64,000 nucleotides of DNA, taken from NCBI GenBank assembly GCA_003388505.1, contig QQVO01000015.1, forward strand, positions 62,001-126,000. Direction: 5' to 3'. The DNA is from Planctomycetota bacterium (GTDB taxonomy: Bacteria; Planctomycetota; Planctomycetia; Planctomycetales; Planctomycetaceae). Below are positions 17,131-26,216 of this stretch, in pieces (the stretch's first letter is position 1; the number at the start of each line of letters is the position of its first letter). The notes under the pieces were generated by a model. It searched no databases and was not told where the DNA came from. It saw only the letters and a program-made list of their open reading frames with translations. Position numbers and translations under genes: made by a program.

Positions 17131-17161
17131 TGTTTAGCCGCGACCCGCAGGGGAGCGCTTC
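17131..17161. repeat. Dispersed repeat H, copy 1
   Basis: TGTTTAGCCGCGACCCGCAG followed by GGGAGCGCTT. A near-identical copy is at 34821-34852 and a diverged one at 49971-50000. All lie just upstream of genes or at gene ends. Confidence 0.6.
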
Positions 17162-17241
17162 GATTCGAACGTTCATCGAGCGAGTGAACGCGCGAACGCC
17201 CCCTCCCAACAATAGACTGACCGTCCCGCCGTCGAATCCCG

Positions 17242-17751
17242 ATGACGACATACTTCGCCTACGGTTCCAATATGCTCACCGCGCGCGTCACGCGGCGCAC
17301 CCCCAGCGCCGTGCCGGTCGGGCGTGCGCGTCTCGAAGGGTTCCAACTCTGTTTTCACAAGCGCGGCATGGACGGGTCCGGCAAATGTTCCATTGCACCG
17401 GCTGCCGACCGCCAGGCGTGCGTGTGGGGCGTCCTGTTCGAGATCCCCAGGAATGAGCATGCGTTGCTCGATCTCGCGGAAAGTCTGGGCGCGGGCTACA
17501 TCCGGAAGAGCGTGGTTGTCCAACGCGCCGGGTCGACTCTCCCCGCCTGGACCTACCAGGCGCAGGCAGGATTTATCGACGGCGATCTGTCGCCGTTCGA
17601 CTGGTATCACGCGCTTGTACTCGCCGGCGCGGTCGAGCATGGTCTGCCGCCTGGCTATGTGGAGCAGATCGAAATGATCGCCTCAGTGGTCGACCCTTCG
17701 CCCGGCCGGACCGAACAGATGAAAGCGCTGCTTTCCGCGCCCGCCGGATGA
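17242..17751 (+). CDS. Gamma-glutamylcyclotransferase-like protein
   Basis: A 169-aa protein with the GGCT-fold signature YFAYGSNM at residues 4-11 (substrate-binding loop) and a Glu in LDLAESLGAGYIRKSV at the place of the catalytic acid. Family members turn gamma-glutamyl amino acids into 5-oxoproline or act on related amides. Its ATGA stop/start overlap with the next gene shows the two are co-translated. Cytoplasmic; the exact substrate is not deducible. Confidence 0.85.
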   Translation: MTTYFAYGSNMLTARVTRRTPSAVPVGRARLEGFQLCFHKRGMDGSGKCSIAPAADRQACVWGVLFEIPRNEHALLDLAESLGAGYIRKSVVVQRAGSTLPAWTYQAQAGFIDGDLSPFDWYHALVLAGAVEHGLPPGYVEQIEMIASVVDPSPGRTEQMKALLSAPAG

Positions 17752-18266
17752 CACAGGCGAATGTGGCCCGCGGCGAATTCGAGGAGAACCGATTCTTGCT
17801 CGAGACGTGGCAACAACATGGCTGGATCGAGCACACGCAGAGGCTTCTCGACTCGTATCGCCAGTGGCTCGGCCGTGAACTGACCGACCGCTCCGGCTCG
17901 GTCGAAAAACAGGCCGAGCGACTCTTTCAGTCCCCGTTCATCGTCGTCTCTCACACAGCCGACGACGATCCGATCCTCAGCTACGCGAATGAAGCCGCCT
18001 TGCGGCTTTGGGAAACCGACGTTTCCACGCTGCTGCGGACCCCCTCGCGACTGACAGCCGAACCGGTCCACCGGGACGAAAGAGCCAGGCTGCTCGAACA
18101 GACCGCAACTCATGGATACGTCGACGACTACTCGGGAGTTCGCATCTCCTTTTCCGGCCGGAGGTTTCGCATCTTTCGCGCGACAGTGTGGAATCTGGTT
18201 GATGACGCCGGAAAACTCGCCGGCCAGGCCGCAACCTTCCAGCACTGGCAGTACCTCGATGCGTAA
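17748..18266 (+). CDS. MEKHLA-domain (PAS-like) protein
   Basis: A 172-aa protein whose body matches the MEKHLA type of PAS-like domain: a WQQHGWIEHTQRLLDSY helix, PFIVVSHTADDDPILSYANEAALRLWE, then RLTAEPVHRDERARLL. MEKHLA domains are found at the C-terminus of plant HD-ZIP III proteins and alone in bacteria, where they are thought to sense small molecules or redox state. It shares a 4-bp ATGA overlap with the GGCT gene. A small cytoplasmic sensor or enzyme accessory is plausible; the ligand is unknown. Confidence 0.8.
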   Translation: MTQANVARGEFEENRFLLETWQQHGWIEHTQRLLDSYRQWLGRELTDRSGSVEKQAERLFQSPFIVVSHTADDDPILSYANEAALRLWETDVSTLLRTPSRLTAEPVHRDERARLLEQTATHGYVDDYSGVRISFSGRRFRIFRATVWNLVDDAGKLAGQAATFQHWQYLDA

Positions 18267-18410
18267 TCTCCGTCCAATCACGCTCGCCCGATCCCGCCCG
18301 CACCGTTTCAACTCCCCGCCGCGTCCCTCGCCGAGTATGATACGTTCGATTCGATGTCGCCCGGTCCTCTGTCGAATTCGGCTGCGGCACGCACCCTCGG
18401 AGCCATCCCC

Positions 18411-21155
18411 ATGCAACGTGTTCTTGCAATTTCGATCGCATTTCTCGTCCTGAGCCTCGCCGCGCGATTGCCCGCGCAGGATCAGAATGCAGACGAGCCG
18501 ACCGTCGAGGAGTTGCTCCAGAAACTTGAGAGGCTGCGCAACCACTTAAGCGGAGTCCCTCCCCAGCGGGGAGAGGCGTCCGAGAGCCTCGCGTTGATGC
18601 TCGAAGACTCGAACCTGCTCAACACGAACAACTACGGACCGGAGGGCGTTCGTTACTTCAGCACTCGACTGGTTGTCATCAATCTTTCCGAAGAGCCCGT
18701 CACGATCGATCCCGAGACGATCGAATTGATCGCCGACGGCGATCGCAAGCCGTTGCTCACCGATAAAGAGCGAATCCAGGGAATGGTCTTCCGCCTCGGC
18801 GACCAGACCCGCCGCTATTCGGATGTCCGCCCCACGGAACCTGTCGAAATCGCCCCGGGAGCGACGGCGTCCGTCTGGCTCCTGTTCGTCGACTTGGAAC
18901 CCGGCGCCGACGTGCCGCCCTTGGAATTGCGGATCCCTCTGGCAGACGAACTGATGACCTTGGACGTCAACGCCTACCACCGGGGATTGCTCGGGCTGGG
19001 TGTGGAACGGATCGGCCCCAAGAACTGCCTGGCGAAGCTGACGATCGCCGGCGAACTCAACAGCATCAATGCAGGGTCGCTGATCGCGGAACTCGACAGG
19101 CTCGCGGAGGCCGACGTTTCGCGCGTCGTAATCTCCTGGACCGACTCGGCAGCCGCTGTCGCCGAATCCTTGACCACCTGGCTCACGTCCGCGCACGTGC
19201 CGAACCAGCAGCGACGCTACATCCCCTTTCCGAGCCTGCCGGTAACCATCACCGAACTGCACCTCGCCGGCGTCGTGGACGCCGCCAATTCGCAGCCGCT
19301 CGCTGCCGGCAACCACGACGGCGTCGTCGTTCACGAGTCGCTCGACGCCGCTGCGATCGCCGCCTTGGAAACAGCGTACGCGGTTCTCCCGCGGGCCGCG
19401 GTTCGCCGCGAGATCGTGCTCGGGCACCGCCTGTCGCGCGCAGCCGCTTTGACCCACGGCGCATCCCGGCTCACCATTGACGACCTGCCGATGATTCTCA
19501 GCGCGGTTGACGACCCCGATCCCGTGATTCGAAAAAGCGCGCTCATCGCGGCTCGGTATTTCGGGCAGCCCGAGGCGATCACCGCCCTCATGCACGCCGT
19601 GCGGGGCGACAATCCCGAACTGGCGGAAGTCGCCCTGGCCAGCCTCGCGGGGTCAAGATACCCGGCAGCCCATGCCGCCTTGCTCTCTTATCTCGGCGAA
19701 TTGCCCCCCGAGCGGCAATTGCCGGCCGTTGAGATTCTGGCGCAGTTCCCGCGTCCGATCTGGTCCGACCTGCTGTATCAGTATTTTCATTCAGGCGACC
19801 ATCAACTGCAACTCGCGGCCCTGCGGGCCCTCTCCCGCATCGGTCATCCCAGGCTCTTCGAAGTCCTCGCCGACGGTATGGAGTCTGAACACGAAGACTT
19901 GCGACAGGAAGCCTTCATCCGGCTGTCTCAGCGGACCGACGCCCCCAGTGACAAGCTGGCCACAGAATACGCCCTGCAGTTGCTCGAGGAGAAACCGCCG
20001 ACCGGTCACGTGGAGTCGCTGCTGACCCGCACGCGGGAGCCGCGCGCGGTGCCGCTGCTTCTCAAACACCTCGATTCCGCGGACACCAACCATTCCGCTC
20101 TGATTCGACTCCTCGTGGTCGTCGGCGGTGCGGACGTAATCGACGAATTGACAGACCGCTATCCAGACTTCGAAGACCAGCAGAAACAGGAGGTTCTGCG
20201 CGAGTTGATCAAGGTGCGGTCGCCGGCCGCCCGGCCGCTCGCGTTGCAGGCGTTCAAAGCCAACGAAACGGCGCTCCTCCCCGCCGCCGCGCAGGTGCTC
20301 TCCGTAGAGGCGGACAGCGAAGCGGTCGCGCTGATTGCGAAGACGCTCCACGAATCGGAAGACGCCTCGATCTGGAACTCCATGGCCAACGTTCTCGGCA
20401 GCATCGGAACTTCGGAGGCCCGCGAAGAACTCCTGATCGCGCGCGGCTCCGACGAAGAGGGAAAACGCACCGCCGCCGCACACGCGCTGCAGCGGATCAA
20501 ACAGTCCTCCCCCGCCTGGCACTACACCGACCGCGAGGCCGTGCAGGCGATCCGCGACCGGGAATTCGAGAAGGCGATCGAACTTCTCGACCTCGCGATC
20601 CAGTTTGATCCGCAGTTGGCCGAAGCCTACTCCCATCGGGGCCACGTCCGCCTGCTCCAGGAGCAACCCGCCGAGGCCCGCCCGGACTTTGCACGCGCCG
20701 CCGAACTCGACCCCTACGAACCGCTCGGAGTCACCGGACTCGCCATCGTCACAGCGCTCGAAGGCAAACACGAGGAAGCCGTCCGGCAGATCACCGAGGC
20801 CGCAGAAAGGTTTCCCGACGATCCCACCTTCGAATACAACACCGCCTGCGTGTACGGGCGGGCCATTGAGCAGGTTGCCGCCGAAGAGGAATCGCAGCAG
20901 CGCGACGAAACGCTCTCAGAGTATCAGGCCGCCGCCATGCAGCACCTGAGCCGGTCGGTCGAACTCGGTTTCGCGGACTTCGAACACATTCGGAACGACC
21001 CCGACCTGGAAACGCTGAGAGAACTTCCCGAATTCGAGGAACTCCTGAGCAAAGCCCCCGAGCCCGACGAGTCTTCGGAGGAAGAAGAAGAGGAAAAGCT
21101 CCGCGCCAGACCCGCCCCCGCAGGCGTCCGGCAGAAAATCCAGATTCAGTTCTGA
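18411..21155 (+). CDS. Exported HEAT-repeat / TPR protein
   Basis: ATG 18411 is chosen because it gives a normal signal peptide (MQRVLAISIAFLVLSLAARLPAQ); ATG-like starts upstream (18354) do not. The 914-aa product has an N-terminal beta-rich part, HEAT-like helix pairs from about 370 to 660 (for example DPVIRKSALIAARYFG), two to three TPR units from about 690 (REFEKAIELLDLAIQFDP, AEAYSHRGHVRLLQ), and the TPR end-of-group segment FADFEHIRNDPDLETLRELPEF. It ends in an acidic run. The repeats suggest a scaffold outside the cytoplasm; no partner is evident. mnmE follows 50 bp downstream. Confidence 0.82.
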   Translation: MQRVLAISIAFLVLSLAARLPAQDQNADEPTVEELLQKLERLRNHLSGVPPQRGEASESLALMLEDSNLLNTNNYGPEGVRYFSTRLVVINLSEEPVTIDPETIELIADGDRKPLLTDKERIQGMVFRLGDQTRRYSDVRPTEPVEIAPGATASVWLLFVDLEPGADVPPLELRIPLADELMTLDVNAYHRGLLGLGVERIGPKNCLAKLTIAGELNSINAGSLIAELDRLAEADVSRVVISWTDSAAAVAESLTTWLTSAHVPNQQRRYIPFPSLPVTITELHLAGVVDAANSQPLAAGNHDGVVVHESLDAAAIAALETAYAVLPRAAVRREIVLGHRLSRAAALTHGASRLTIDDLPMILSAVDDPDPVIRKSALIAARYFGQPEAITALMHAVRGDNPELAEVALASLAGSRYPAAHAALLSYLGELPPERQLPAVEILAQFPRPIWSDLLYQYFHSGDHQLQLAALRALSRIGHPRLFEVLADGMESEHEDLRQEAFIRLSQRTDAPSDKLATEYALQLLEEKPPTGHVESLLTRTREPRAVPLLLKHLDSADTNHSALIRLLVVVGGADVIDELTDRYPDFEDQQKQEVLRELIKVRSPAARPLALQAFKANETALLPAAAQVLSVEADSEAVALIAKTLHESEDASIWNSMANVLGSIGTSEAREELLIARGSDEEGKRTAAAHALQRIKQSSPAWHYTDREAVQAIRDREFEKAIELLDLAIQFDPQLAEAYSHRGHVRLLQEQPAEARPDFARAAELDPYEPLGVTGLAIVTALEGKHEEAVRQITEAAERFPDDPTFEYNTACVYGRAIEQVAAEEESQQRDETLSEYQAAAMQHLSRSVELGFADFEHIRNDPDLETLRELPEFEELLSKAPEPDESSEEEEEEKLRARPAPAGVRQKIQIQF

Positions 21156-21205
21156 ATCGCAACTTCGCTCGGCCTGGACGGATTCGAATTGACAACCGAC
21201 TCGTC

Positions 21206-22579
21206 ATGGAAGCGCTTCTCCACGAGACGATCGCAGCCGCCGCGTCCGCAACCGGATCCGGTCTGCGTGCCGTAATTCGCGTTTCCGGCCCCGAAACAAA
21301 GGCCCTCCTCGACGACGCCTTCGAACCCGATCGCCCTGAGGAGTGGCGCGCCTGCCGCTCCGCATTAAGGCATTCCGGCAGCATTCGGCTGCCCGAAACG
21401 CCCACCCCCCTCCCGGTGCACGTCCTGCTGTGGCCGAACGCCCGCAGCTACACAGGTCAGCCCGCCGCCGAGGTGCACATGGTCGGGTCTCCGCCGCTCG
21501 TGGAAGCAGTCCTCGAGCGACTCTACCTGGCCGGCGCGCGACCGGCCCAGGCCGGTGAATTCACGCTCCGCGCCTTTCTGGCCGGGCGAATCGACCTCTT
21601 GCAGGCGGAAGCGGTCCTCGGCGTGATCGACGCGCCCGACGACGCCTGGCTGCGCACGGCGCTCGCGCAACTGGCGGGAGGCGTCTCGGGCAAACTGGCC
21701 GAGATTCACGAGCAACTGCTGATCGACCTGGCCGACCTCGAAGCCGGTCTCGACTTCGTGGACGAGGACATCGACTTCGTCTCGCGGACCGAATTCGCCG
21801 CGCGGCTCGCTGCAGCGGCCGATTTCCTCGCCCGTCTGCTCGAACAGGCTTCAGGCCGCTGGCACGCGCACGCTGCGCCCAGCGTCGTCATCGCCGGCCT
21901 GCCCAACGCCGGCAAAAGCACGCTCTTCAACCTCCTGATCGAAGACCATGCAGCGATTGTCACCGAATACGCCGGGACGACGCGAGACTACCTCCGCGCC
22001 CCGTGCAAGGTCGGCCGGCTCGCGATCGAACTGGTCGATACCGCCGGCCGCGAACCGATCAGAAACGAACTGCATCAAGCCGCCCAGGGAGCCAGCGAAA
22101 ACGCCCTGCTCTCCGCCGACCTGATTCTGTGGTGCACCCCCTCCGACGCATCGCAATCGTCCCGCGCCGAGGACGAACGGTTCTTCGCCATGCTGCGCGA
22201 GAAACGTGCGAACTGCCTCCGCGTCGCGACGAAAGCCGACCTCGCGCAGGATCCTGATCAATCGTCGTTCATTGCAGTCAGCGCGCGGAACGGGACCGGA
22301 ATCGACGCGCTGCGAACTGCCATCGCAGACCGCCTCCTCGCGGCGCCGGCCGCCGGTCAGGAACTGCTTGGCTCGACGGCCGCCCGCTGCCGCGATAGCC
22401 TGCGCAAGGCGCTGGAGGCCGTGGAACGCGCGCGGGCCTTGGCGTCCCAGGGCGCGGGGGACGAGTTGATCGCACTTGAAATCCGCGAAGCGCTCGAACA
22501 GACCGGCCGCATCGCCGGCCGCGTCTATACCGACGATCTCCTCGACCGAATCTTCAGCCGCTTCTGCATCGGCAAATGA
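21206..22579 (+). CDS. mnmE: tRNA modification GTPase MnmE
   Basis: A 457-aa protein with the full MnmE plan: an N-terminal tetrahydrofolate-binding domain (RAVIRVSGPE, PGEFT-like AGEFTLRAFLAGR), a helical domain, an inserted G domain with G1 GLPNAGKST, G2 GTTRD, G3 DTAG and G4 TKAD (Thr replaces the usual Asn), and the C-terminal FCIGK. With MnmG it installs the 5-carboxymethylaminomethyl group on wobble U34 of certain tRNAs. MnmG is not in the window. The Thr in G4 is a mild oddity and occurs in other MnmE-like GTPases. Confidence 0.95.
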   Translation: MEALLHETIAAAASATGSGLRAVIRVSGPETKALLDDAFEPDRPEEWRACRSALRHSGSIRLPETPTPLPVHVLLWPNARSYTGQPAAEVHMVGSPPLVEAVLERLYLAGARPAQAGEFTLRAFLAGRIDLLQAEAVLGVIDAPDDAWLRTALAQLAGGVSGKLAEIHEQLLIDLADLEAGLDFVDEDIDFVSRTEFAARLAAAADFLARLLEQASGRWHAHAAPSVVIAGLPNAGKSTLFNLLIEDHAAIVTEYAGTTRDYLRAPCKVGRLAIELVDTAGREPIRNELHQAAQGASENALLSADLILWCTPSDASQSSRAEDERFFAMLREKRANCLRVATKADLAQDPDQSSFIAVSARNGTGIDALRTAIADRLLAAPAAGQELLGSTAARCRDSLRKALEAVERARALASQGAGDELIALEIREALEQTGRIAGRVYTDDLLDRIFSRFCIGK

Positions 22580-22605
22580 GCGCGATGAAACTCACTGAGG
22601 CCAAA

Positions 22606-22638
22606 GTTGCCGACTCTCCGACGAGTCGGTTGTCGACG
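22606..22638. repeat. Palindromic repeat F, copy 1
   Basis: GTTGCCGACTCTCCGACGAGTCGGTTG forms a hairpin (CCGACTC/GAGTCGG). Similar hairpins are at 25011-25040 and 41795-41825. Confidence 0.6.
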
Positions 22639-22709
22639 ATGTAGAACCTTCGGTCGGCGATATTTGCGCACGGCTCGAAGATTATCGACATTGCCTGTAA
22701 AGTTGGCGT

Positions 22710-23036
22710 ATGGATTCCACGTACGACAACCAGACTTGGATCGTTGAAGTTGGCGGAGACGTGGTCGAGAAGCGCGCCGATGTTGGATTGGACGAACTCT
22801 CCACTATTGAACGCCTGATCTATTGGCTCTGGTGGGCGGATTACATGATGAGAAATGCTGGAGACTTCGCGGACGCGCAGTCCCTTGAGCATGATTTTCA
22901 ACGAGAAGTCACCGTCAATGCCAAGCAGCTTGGCCTGTCGTTCACACAGGAGTCGTTTTCGCTTTCACGTGCTGACTTTCAAGCTGAGTATTTCGACCGG
23001 TTCGACCGAATCTGTGACGAAGTCCGCCACGCATAA
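22710..23036 (+). CDS. Small acidic protein of unknown function (possible solitary cassette)
   Basis: A 108-aa protein, MDSTYDNQTWIVEVGGDVVEK followed by a helical region with LIYWLWWADYMMRNAGDF. It has no signal peptide; the Trp-rich stretch is a helix rather than a membrane span. I do not recognise the family. Its codons are AT-richer than those of mnmE and the RNase-like gene that flank it. Its TAA stop lies in GCATAAC, the same context as the cassette gene stops at 3922 and 4642. GTTGGCG occurs seven bases before its start codon. It could therefore be a solitary integron cassette, though the 3' arm is poor. Confidence 0.7.
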   Translation: MDSTYDNQTWIVEVGGDVVEKRADVGLDELSTIERLIYWLWWADYMMRNAGDFADAQSLEHDFQREVTVNAKQLGLSFTQESFSLSRADFQAEYFDRFDRICDEVRHA

Positions 23037-23104
23037 CAAGTCATTGCACTTGATCGAACACTCCGGCGGCGGACATGTTTCCGTCAAGCATCACGTCAAA
23101 TTCC
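23031..23104 (+). other. Weak attC-like sequence after the 108-aa gene
   Basis: GCATAACAAGTCATTGCACTTGA resembles the left arm of attC-like site 3 (ACATAACAAAGCCGTG). It pairs only partly (about 10 of 17 positions) with the CGTCAAGCATCACGTCAAA segment at 23082-23100, and no clear R' box follows at the right place. Confidence 0.25.
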
Positions 23105-23174
23105 TCCGTGTCTCCGTGTCTCCGTGGTGCATAATGTGGGTTAGACGTTTGCAATACAGAAAGGGCTCCGACGA

Positions 23175-24143
23175 ATGGGACTCGTAATCGGGATGGACGA
23201 AGCCGGTTACGGTCCCAATCTCGGTCCGCTCGTCATCTCCGTCACGGCATGGGAGATCCCCGGCGATCCCCAGCAGTTCGACTTCTGGTCGCGACTGGAG
23301 AACTGCGTCAGTCGCGAAGCCGCCTCCCCCTCCAGCAACCGCGAACCTGCCAGGCTCCACTTCGCAGACTCCAAGCAGGTCTACTCTCCCTCGCGAGGAC
23401 TTGCCTCGCTGGAGACCTCGGTGCTGGCGCTCCTTTCACTGACCAACCCTGCAAGCGATTCCCTGCACAGTGTCTGGAAACACCTTGCAGGCGGAGTGCC
23501 GGCGGGTCCGCATGTGGAACCGTGGTTCGACCGCGCGGCGCTCGATCTGCCCCTCCCCCTCTCGGCCTCGTCGGAGCGAGTCAGTGCAGCCGCCGAGGGG
23601 TTGCGGGGGGCGCTCAATGCCTGCGGAGTTCGACTGCGGACCGCGCGCAGCGACATCATGCTGACCGATCGCTTCAACAGGGAATCAAAGGCCGCCGGGA
23701 GCAAGGGGGCCGTCCTGTCGCGCGCCAGTCTCGAATTGCTCCGGACCGTCTGGAACCCCGACACCGACGGTCCCGCCCTGATCCTGGCCGACAAACACGG
23801 CGGCCGGAACCGCTACCGCGCACTCCTCGCGAACGTCCTCGCCGGCCGTCTGCCGCTCTGCCTGGGTGAGCAGAGGGCCCAGAGCCGTTATCGCATCTGC
23901 GAGGCGGAGATTCGTTTCGAGACCGGCGCCGAGCGGCATTTTCCGGTCGCTGCGGCCTCGATGGTCTCGAAGTATGTCCGTGAGGTCGCCATGGAAGTCT
24001 TCAACCGCTTCTGGGCTCGCCGCATCCCCGCCCTCAAGCCGACCAAAGGCTACCCGACCGACGCCCGCCGCTTTCGATCGGACATCGCCACCGTGCAGCA
24101 GCAACTCGGAATCCCCGACCAACTCCTCTGGCGCGAACGTTGA
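23175..24143 (+). CDS. RNase HII-like protein
   Basis: A 322-aa protein starting VIGMDEAGYGPNLGPLVISVT, a clear variant of the RNase HII motif (DEAGRGPLAGPV) with D8 and E9 in place. HFADSKQV matches the family's DSKKL block, ILADKHGGRN supplies a candidate third acidic residue, VAAASMVSKYVREV matches AAASIxAKxxRD, and KPTKGYPTDARRF matches KGYxTxxH. The protein is about 100 residues longer than E. coli RNase HII, with an insertion after the DSK block. It probably cuts RNA in RNA/DNA hybrids, but the divergence and extra length leave room for another role. The SDR gene follows closely. Confidence 0.75.
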   Translation: MGLVIGMDEAGYGPNLGPLVISVTAWEIPGDPQQFDFWSRLENCVSREAASPSSNREPARLHFADSKQVYSPSRGLASLETSVLALLSLTNPASDSLHSVWKHLAGGVPAGPHVEPWFDRAALDLPLPLSASSERVSAAAEGLRGALNACGVRLRTARSDIMLTDRFNRESKAAGSKGAVLSRASLELLRTVWNPDTDGPALILADKHGGRNRYRALLANVLAGRLPLCLGEQRAQSRYRICEAEIRFETGAERHFPVAAASMVSKYVREVAMEVFNRFWARRIPALKPTKGYPTDARRFRSDIATVQQQLGIPDQLLWRER

Positions 24144-24197
24144 TTGCCCACTTCCCGTGCCCGCCGGCGGCGCACCTCTTTGCGATCGGACGACACC

Positions 24198-24956
24198 ATG
24201 ACTTCCACGCACCGCGTTGCAATTGTCACGGGCGCCGGCAGCGGCATCGGCCGCGCGGCATCGCTGGCCCTGCTCAAGGAGGGTGTTCACGTCGTCCTCG
24301 CAGGCCGCCGGGAAGACAAACTGCGCGAAACGGCAGAGCAAGCCGGTGCGGGAGGCGGAACGGCGCTCCCCTGCCCCGCCGACGTCTCCTGTGAGGCAGA
24401 CGTCCGGCGTCTCTTCAAACAGACGATCGATCGGTTCGGCCGTGTCGACGTCCTCTTCAACAACGCCGGGATCGGCGCACCCGCCGTTCCGCTGGAAGAC
24501 CATTCGCTGGACGACTGGAAGCAGGTCGTCGACGTCAACCTGACCGGGCTGTTCCTCTGCACGCGCGAAGCATTCCGTGCGATGAAAAATCAATCCCCGC
24601 AGGGCGGCCGCATCATCAACAACGGGTCAATCTCCGCTCACGTCCCGCGCCCGAATTCAATCGCCTATACCGCCACCAAGCACGCCGTCACCGGACTGAC
24701 CCGGTCCACCTCGCTCGACGGGCGGCAGTACAACATCGCCTGCAGTCAGATCGACATCGGCAATGCGGCCACCGAAATGACCGCCCGCATGCAGCAGGGA
24801 GTTCCCCAGGCCGACGGATCCCGCAAGGTCGAACCGACCATGGACACCCGGCACGTCGCCCGGGCAGTCCTCTACATCGCATCCCTCCCGCTCGAGGCGA
24901 ACGTCCAGTTCATGACCGTCATGGCCACAAACATGCCCTACATCGGCCGAGGCTGA
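24198..24956 (+). CDS. Short-chain dehydrogenase/reductase
   Basis: ATG 24198 gives [21 protein letters not shown]; the 18-residue extension to 24144 is basic, unlike the family, and was excluded. The 252-aa product has the classical SDR features: TGAGSGIG cofactor loop, NNAG (LFNNAGIG), catalytic Ser in NNGSISAH and YxxxK as YTATK. GRREDK after the second strand suggests NADP preference. Substrate unknown. Fifty-four bases separate it from the RNase HII-like gene, so the two may be co-transcribed. Confidence 0.9.
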   Translation: MTSTHRVAIVTGAGSGIGRAASLALLKEGVHVVLAGRREDKLRETAEQAGAGGGTALPCPADVSCEADVRRLFKQTIDRFGRVDVLFNNAGIGAPAVPLEDHSLDDWKQVVDVNLTGLFLCTREAFRAMKNQSPQGGRIINNGSISAHVPRPNSIAYTATKHAVTGLTRSTSLDGRQYNIACSQIDIGNAATEMTARMQQGVPQADGSRKVEPTMDTRHVARAVLYIASLPLEANVQFMTVMATNMPYIGRG

Positions 24957-25010
24957 GCGGGATTCACCACGAAGTCGCGGAGACACCGAGTGCCCTGAAG
25001 CCACAACCAA

Positions 25011-25040
25011 AGTGGCCGACTCACTCCGCTGAGTCGGCTG
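25011..25040. repeat. Palindromic repeat F, copy 2
   Basis: GGCCGACTCACTCCGCTGAGTCGGCTG hairpin, related to 22606-22638 and 41795-41825. The gap 24957-25432 holds this copy and the MITE-like element, with no gene. Confidence 0.65.
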
Positions 25041-25104
25041 TCAACCCGCGCAAGTCAACCAGAAGGTTCTCGAGAGCACTCACAGGTCGTCCGGAATGCC
25101 TTAT

Positions 25105-25264
25105 CCCGGATTATTCGTAGCGCACGCTGCCAGCGTGCGTCACCGTTGACTTGGCGTCGGCGTGCAATACGTTCGAAAAGCGCGGCGCTTTGGGCAACTT
25201 CTTGATAACCTGCTGTTTGGCAAACACTTATAGTGAACCGGGCCCTCGCCATGAATAATCCGGG
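25105..25264. mobile_element. 160-bp MITE-like element, copy 2
   Basis: Same length and near-identical sequence as 2209-2368, with the same 12-bp terminal inverted repeats, and flanked by a perfect TTAT direct repeat (25101-25104 and 25265-25268). That is what a 4-bp target-site duplication looks like and argues for transposition rather than chance. No transposase is encoded in the window. Confidence 0.75.
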
Positions 25265-25432
25265 TTATGCGCGTCGCAAAAACTTGCGCAGGAAACGAAC
25301 GAATCAGGAATTAGTAGTACGGAGGCTTCGCGGAGGCGGATACCCCAGATAGGGCGGGGCGAAGCCCCAACGCGCTTTCGTGAAAGGCAGCGACATCGCG
25401 TGCAAGCGCGGCGGGACGCGGTCCCCTGCCCT

Positions 25433-26053
25433 TCACAGCGGCAGGGCGACCCCCCAATAGTTGAAACCCAGCAGACGCGGTGTGCGCCGCAGGTACCCGG
25501 TTTCGATTCGGTCGATCTCAAAGCCGGCGTCCAGGATCAGTCCGGCGATGTCGCGATTCAGATGGCATCCGCCCGCCAGTCGGCCCCACATCCGGTCGAG
25601 GCGGTCCTGCCAGCGCGCCACACCCTCATCCGGCGCGCGGCCGTGTTCACAGAACAGCATCCGCCCGCCCGGCTTCAGCACGCGCCGGATTCCCTCCAGC
25701 GCGCTCGCCGCATCCGGGATCGTGCACATCGTGTACGTGATCACGACGGTGTCTGCGCTGTCATCGTCGAGCGGGATCTCCTCGCCCGGCAGGTCGAGCA
25801 ACTCGATCGGAAATGGCGCGGCCGCCATCCGCTTCGCCGCGAGCGAACGCATCGTCTCCGAAGGCTCCAGCGCCCAGAGATGGTCGATCTTCTCCGCATC
25901 GTAATGCGGCAGGTTGAGTCCGCTGCCGAACCCGACTTCCAGCACGCGCCCGCCGGCCAGCGGTGTCACGTTCCGACGCTGCTCCGAAATCACGTTCATT
26001 CCGCACAGGCAACTCACCAGCCGCGGCTCAATATGTCTCGCGTAAAATCCCAT
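25433..26053 (-). CDS. Class I SAM-dependent methyltransferase (METTL7/UbiE-like)
   Basis: A 206-aa protein with SAM motif I VLEVGFGSGLNLPHY, an acidic loop ALEPSETM, motif III RVLKPGGRMLF and the ending CEHGRAPD...GGCHLNRDI, which resembles thiol and phospholipid methyltransferases of the METTL7 group. Single domain, no membrane segment. Substrate unknown. Divergent from the sulfatase gene. Confidence 0.85.
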   Translation of the reverse strand: MGFYARHIEPRLVSCLCGMNVISEQRRNVTPLAGGRVLEVGFGSGLNLPHYDAEKIDHLWALEPSETMRSLAAKRMAAAPFPIELLDLPGEEIPLDDDSADTVVITYTMCTIPDAASALEGIRRVLKPGGRMLFCEHGRAPDEGVARWQDRLDRMWGRLAGGCHLNRDIAGLILDAGFEIDRIETGYLRRTPRLLGFNYWGVALPL

Positions 26054-26108
26054 CTCGCATCAACCCGTTTCTGGCAATTCTGCTCGACTCATCCGACAAG
26101 CTACTCAC

Positions 26109-26139
26109 GGCGAGCCGGAGGCGTCAGCCTCCGGTTGCC
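26109..26139. repeat. Palindromic repeat D, copy 1
   Basis: GGCGAGCCGGAGGCGTCAGCCTCCGG forms a GGAGGC/GCCTCC hairpin. Other copies: 34732-34761, 40740-40770, 45461-45490, 59203-59230 and, inverted, 63928-63958. Confidence 0.75.
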
Positions 26140-26216
26140 AACGACCGCACCCCACGCCCATACTGAAGCCCCACTCCCACGGCGAAAGTCCCCGCCGGTT
26201 GTTACAGGAGATCGTC

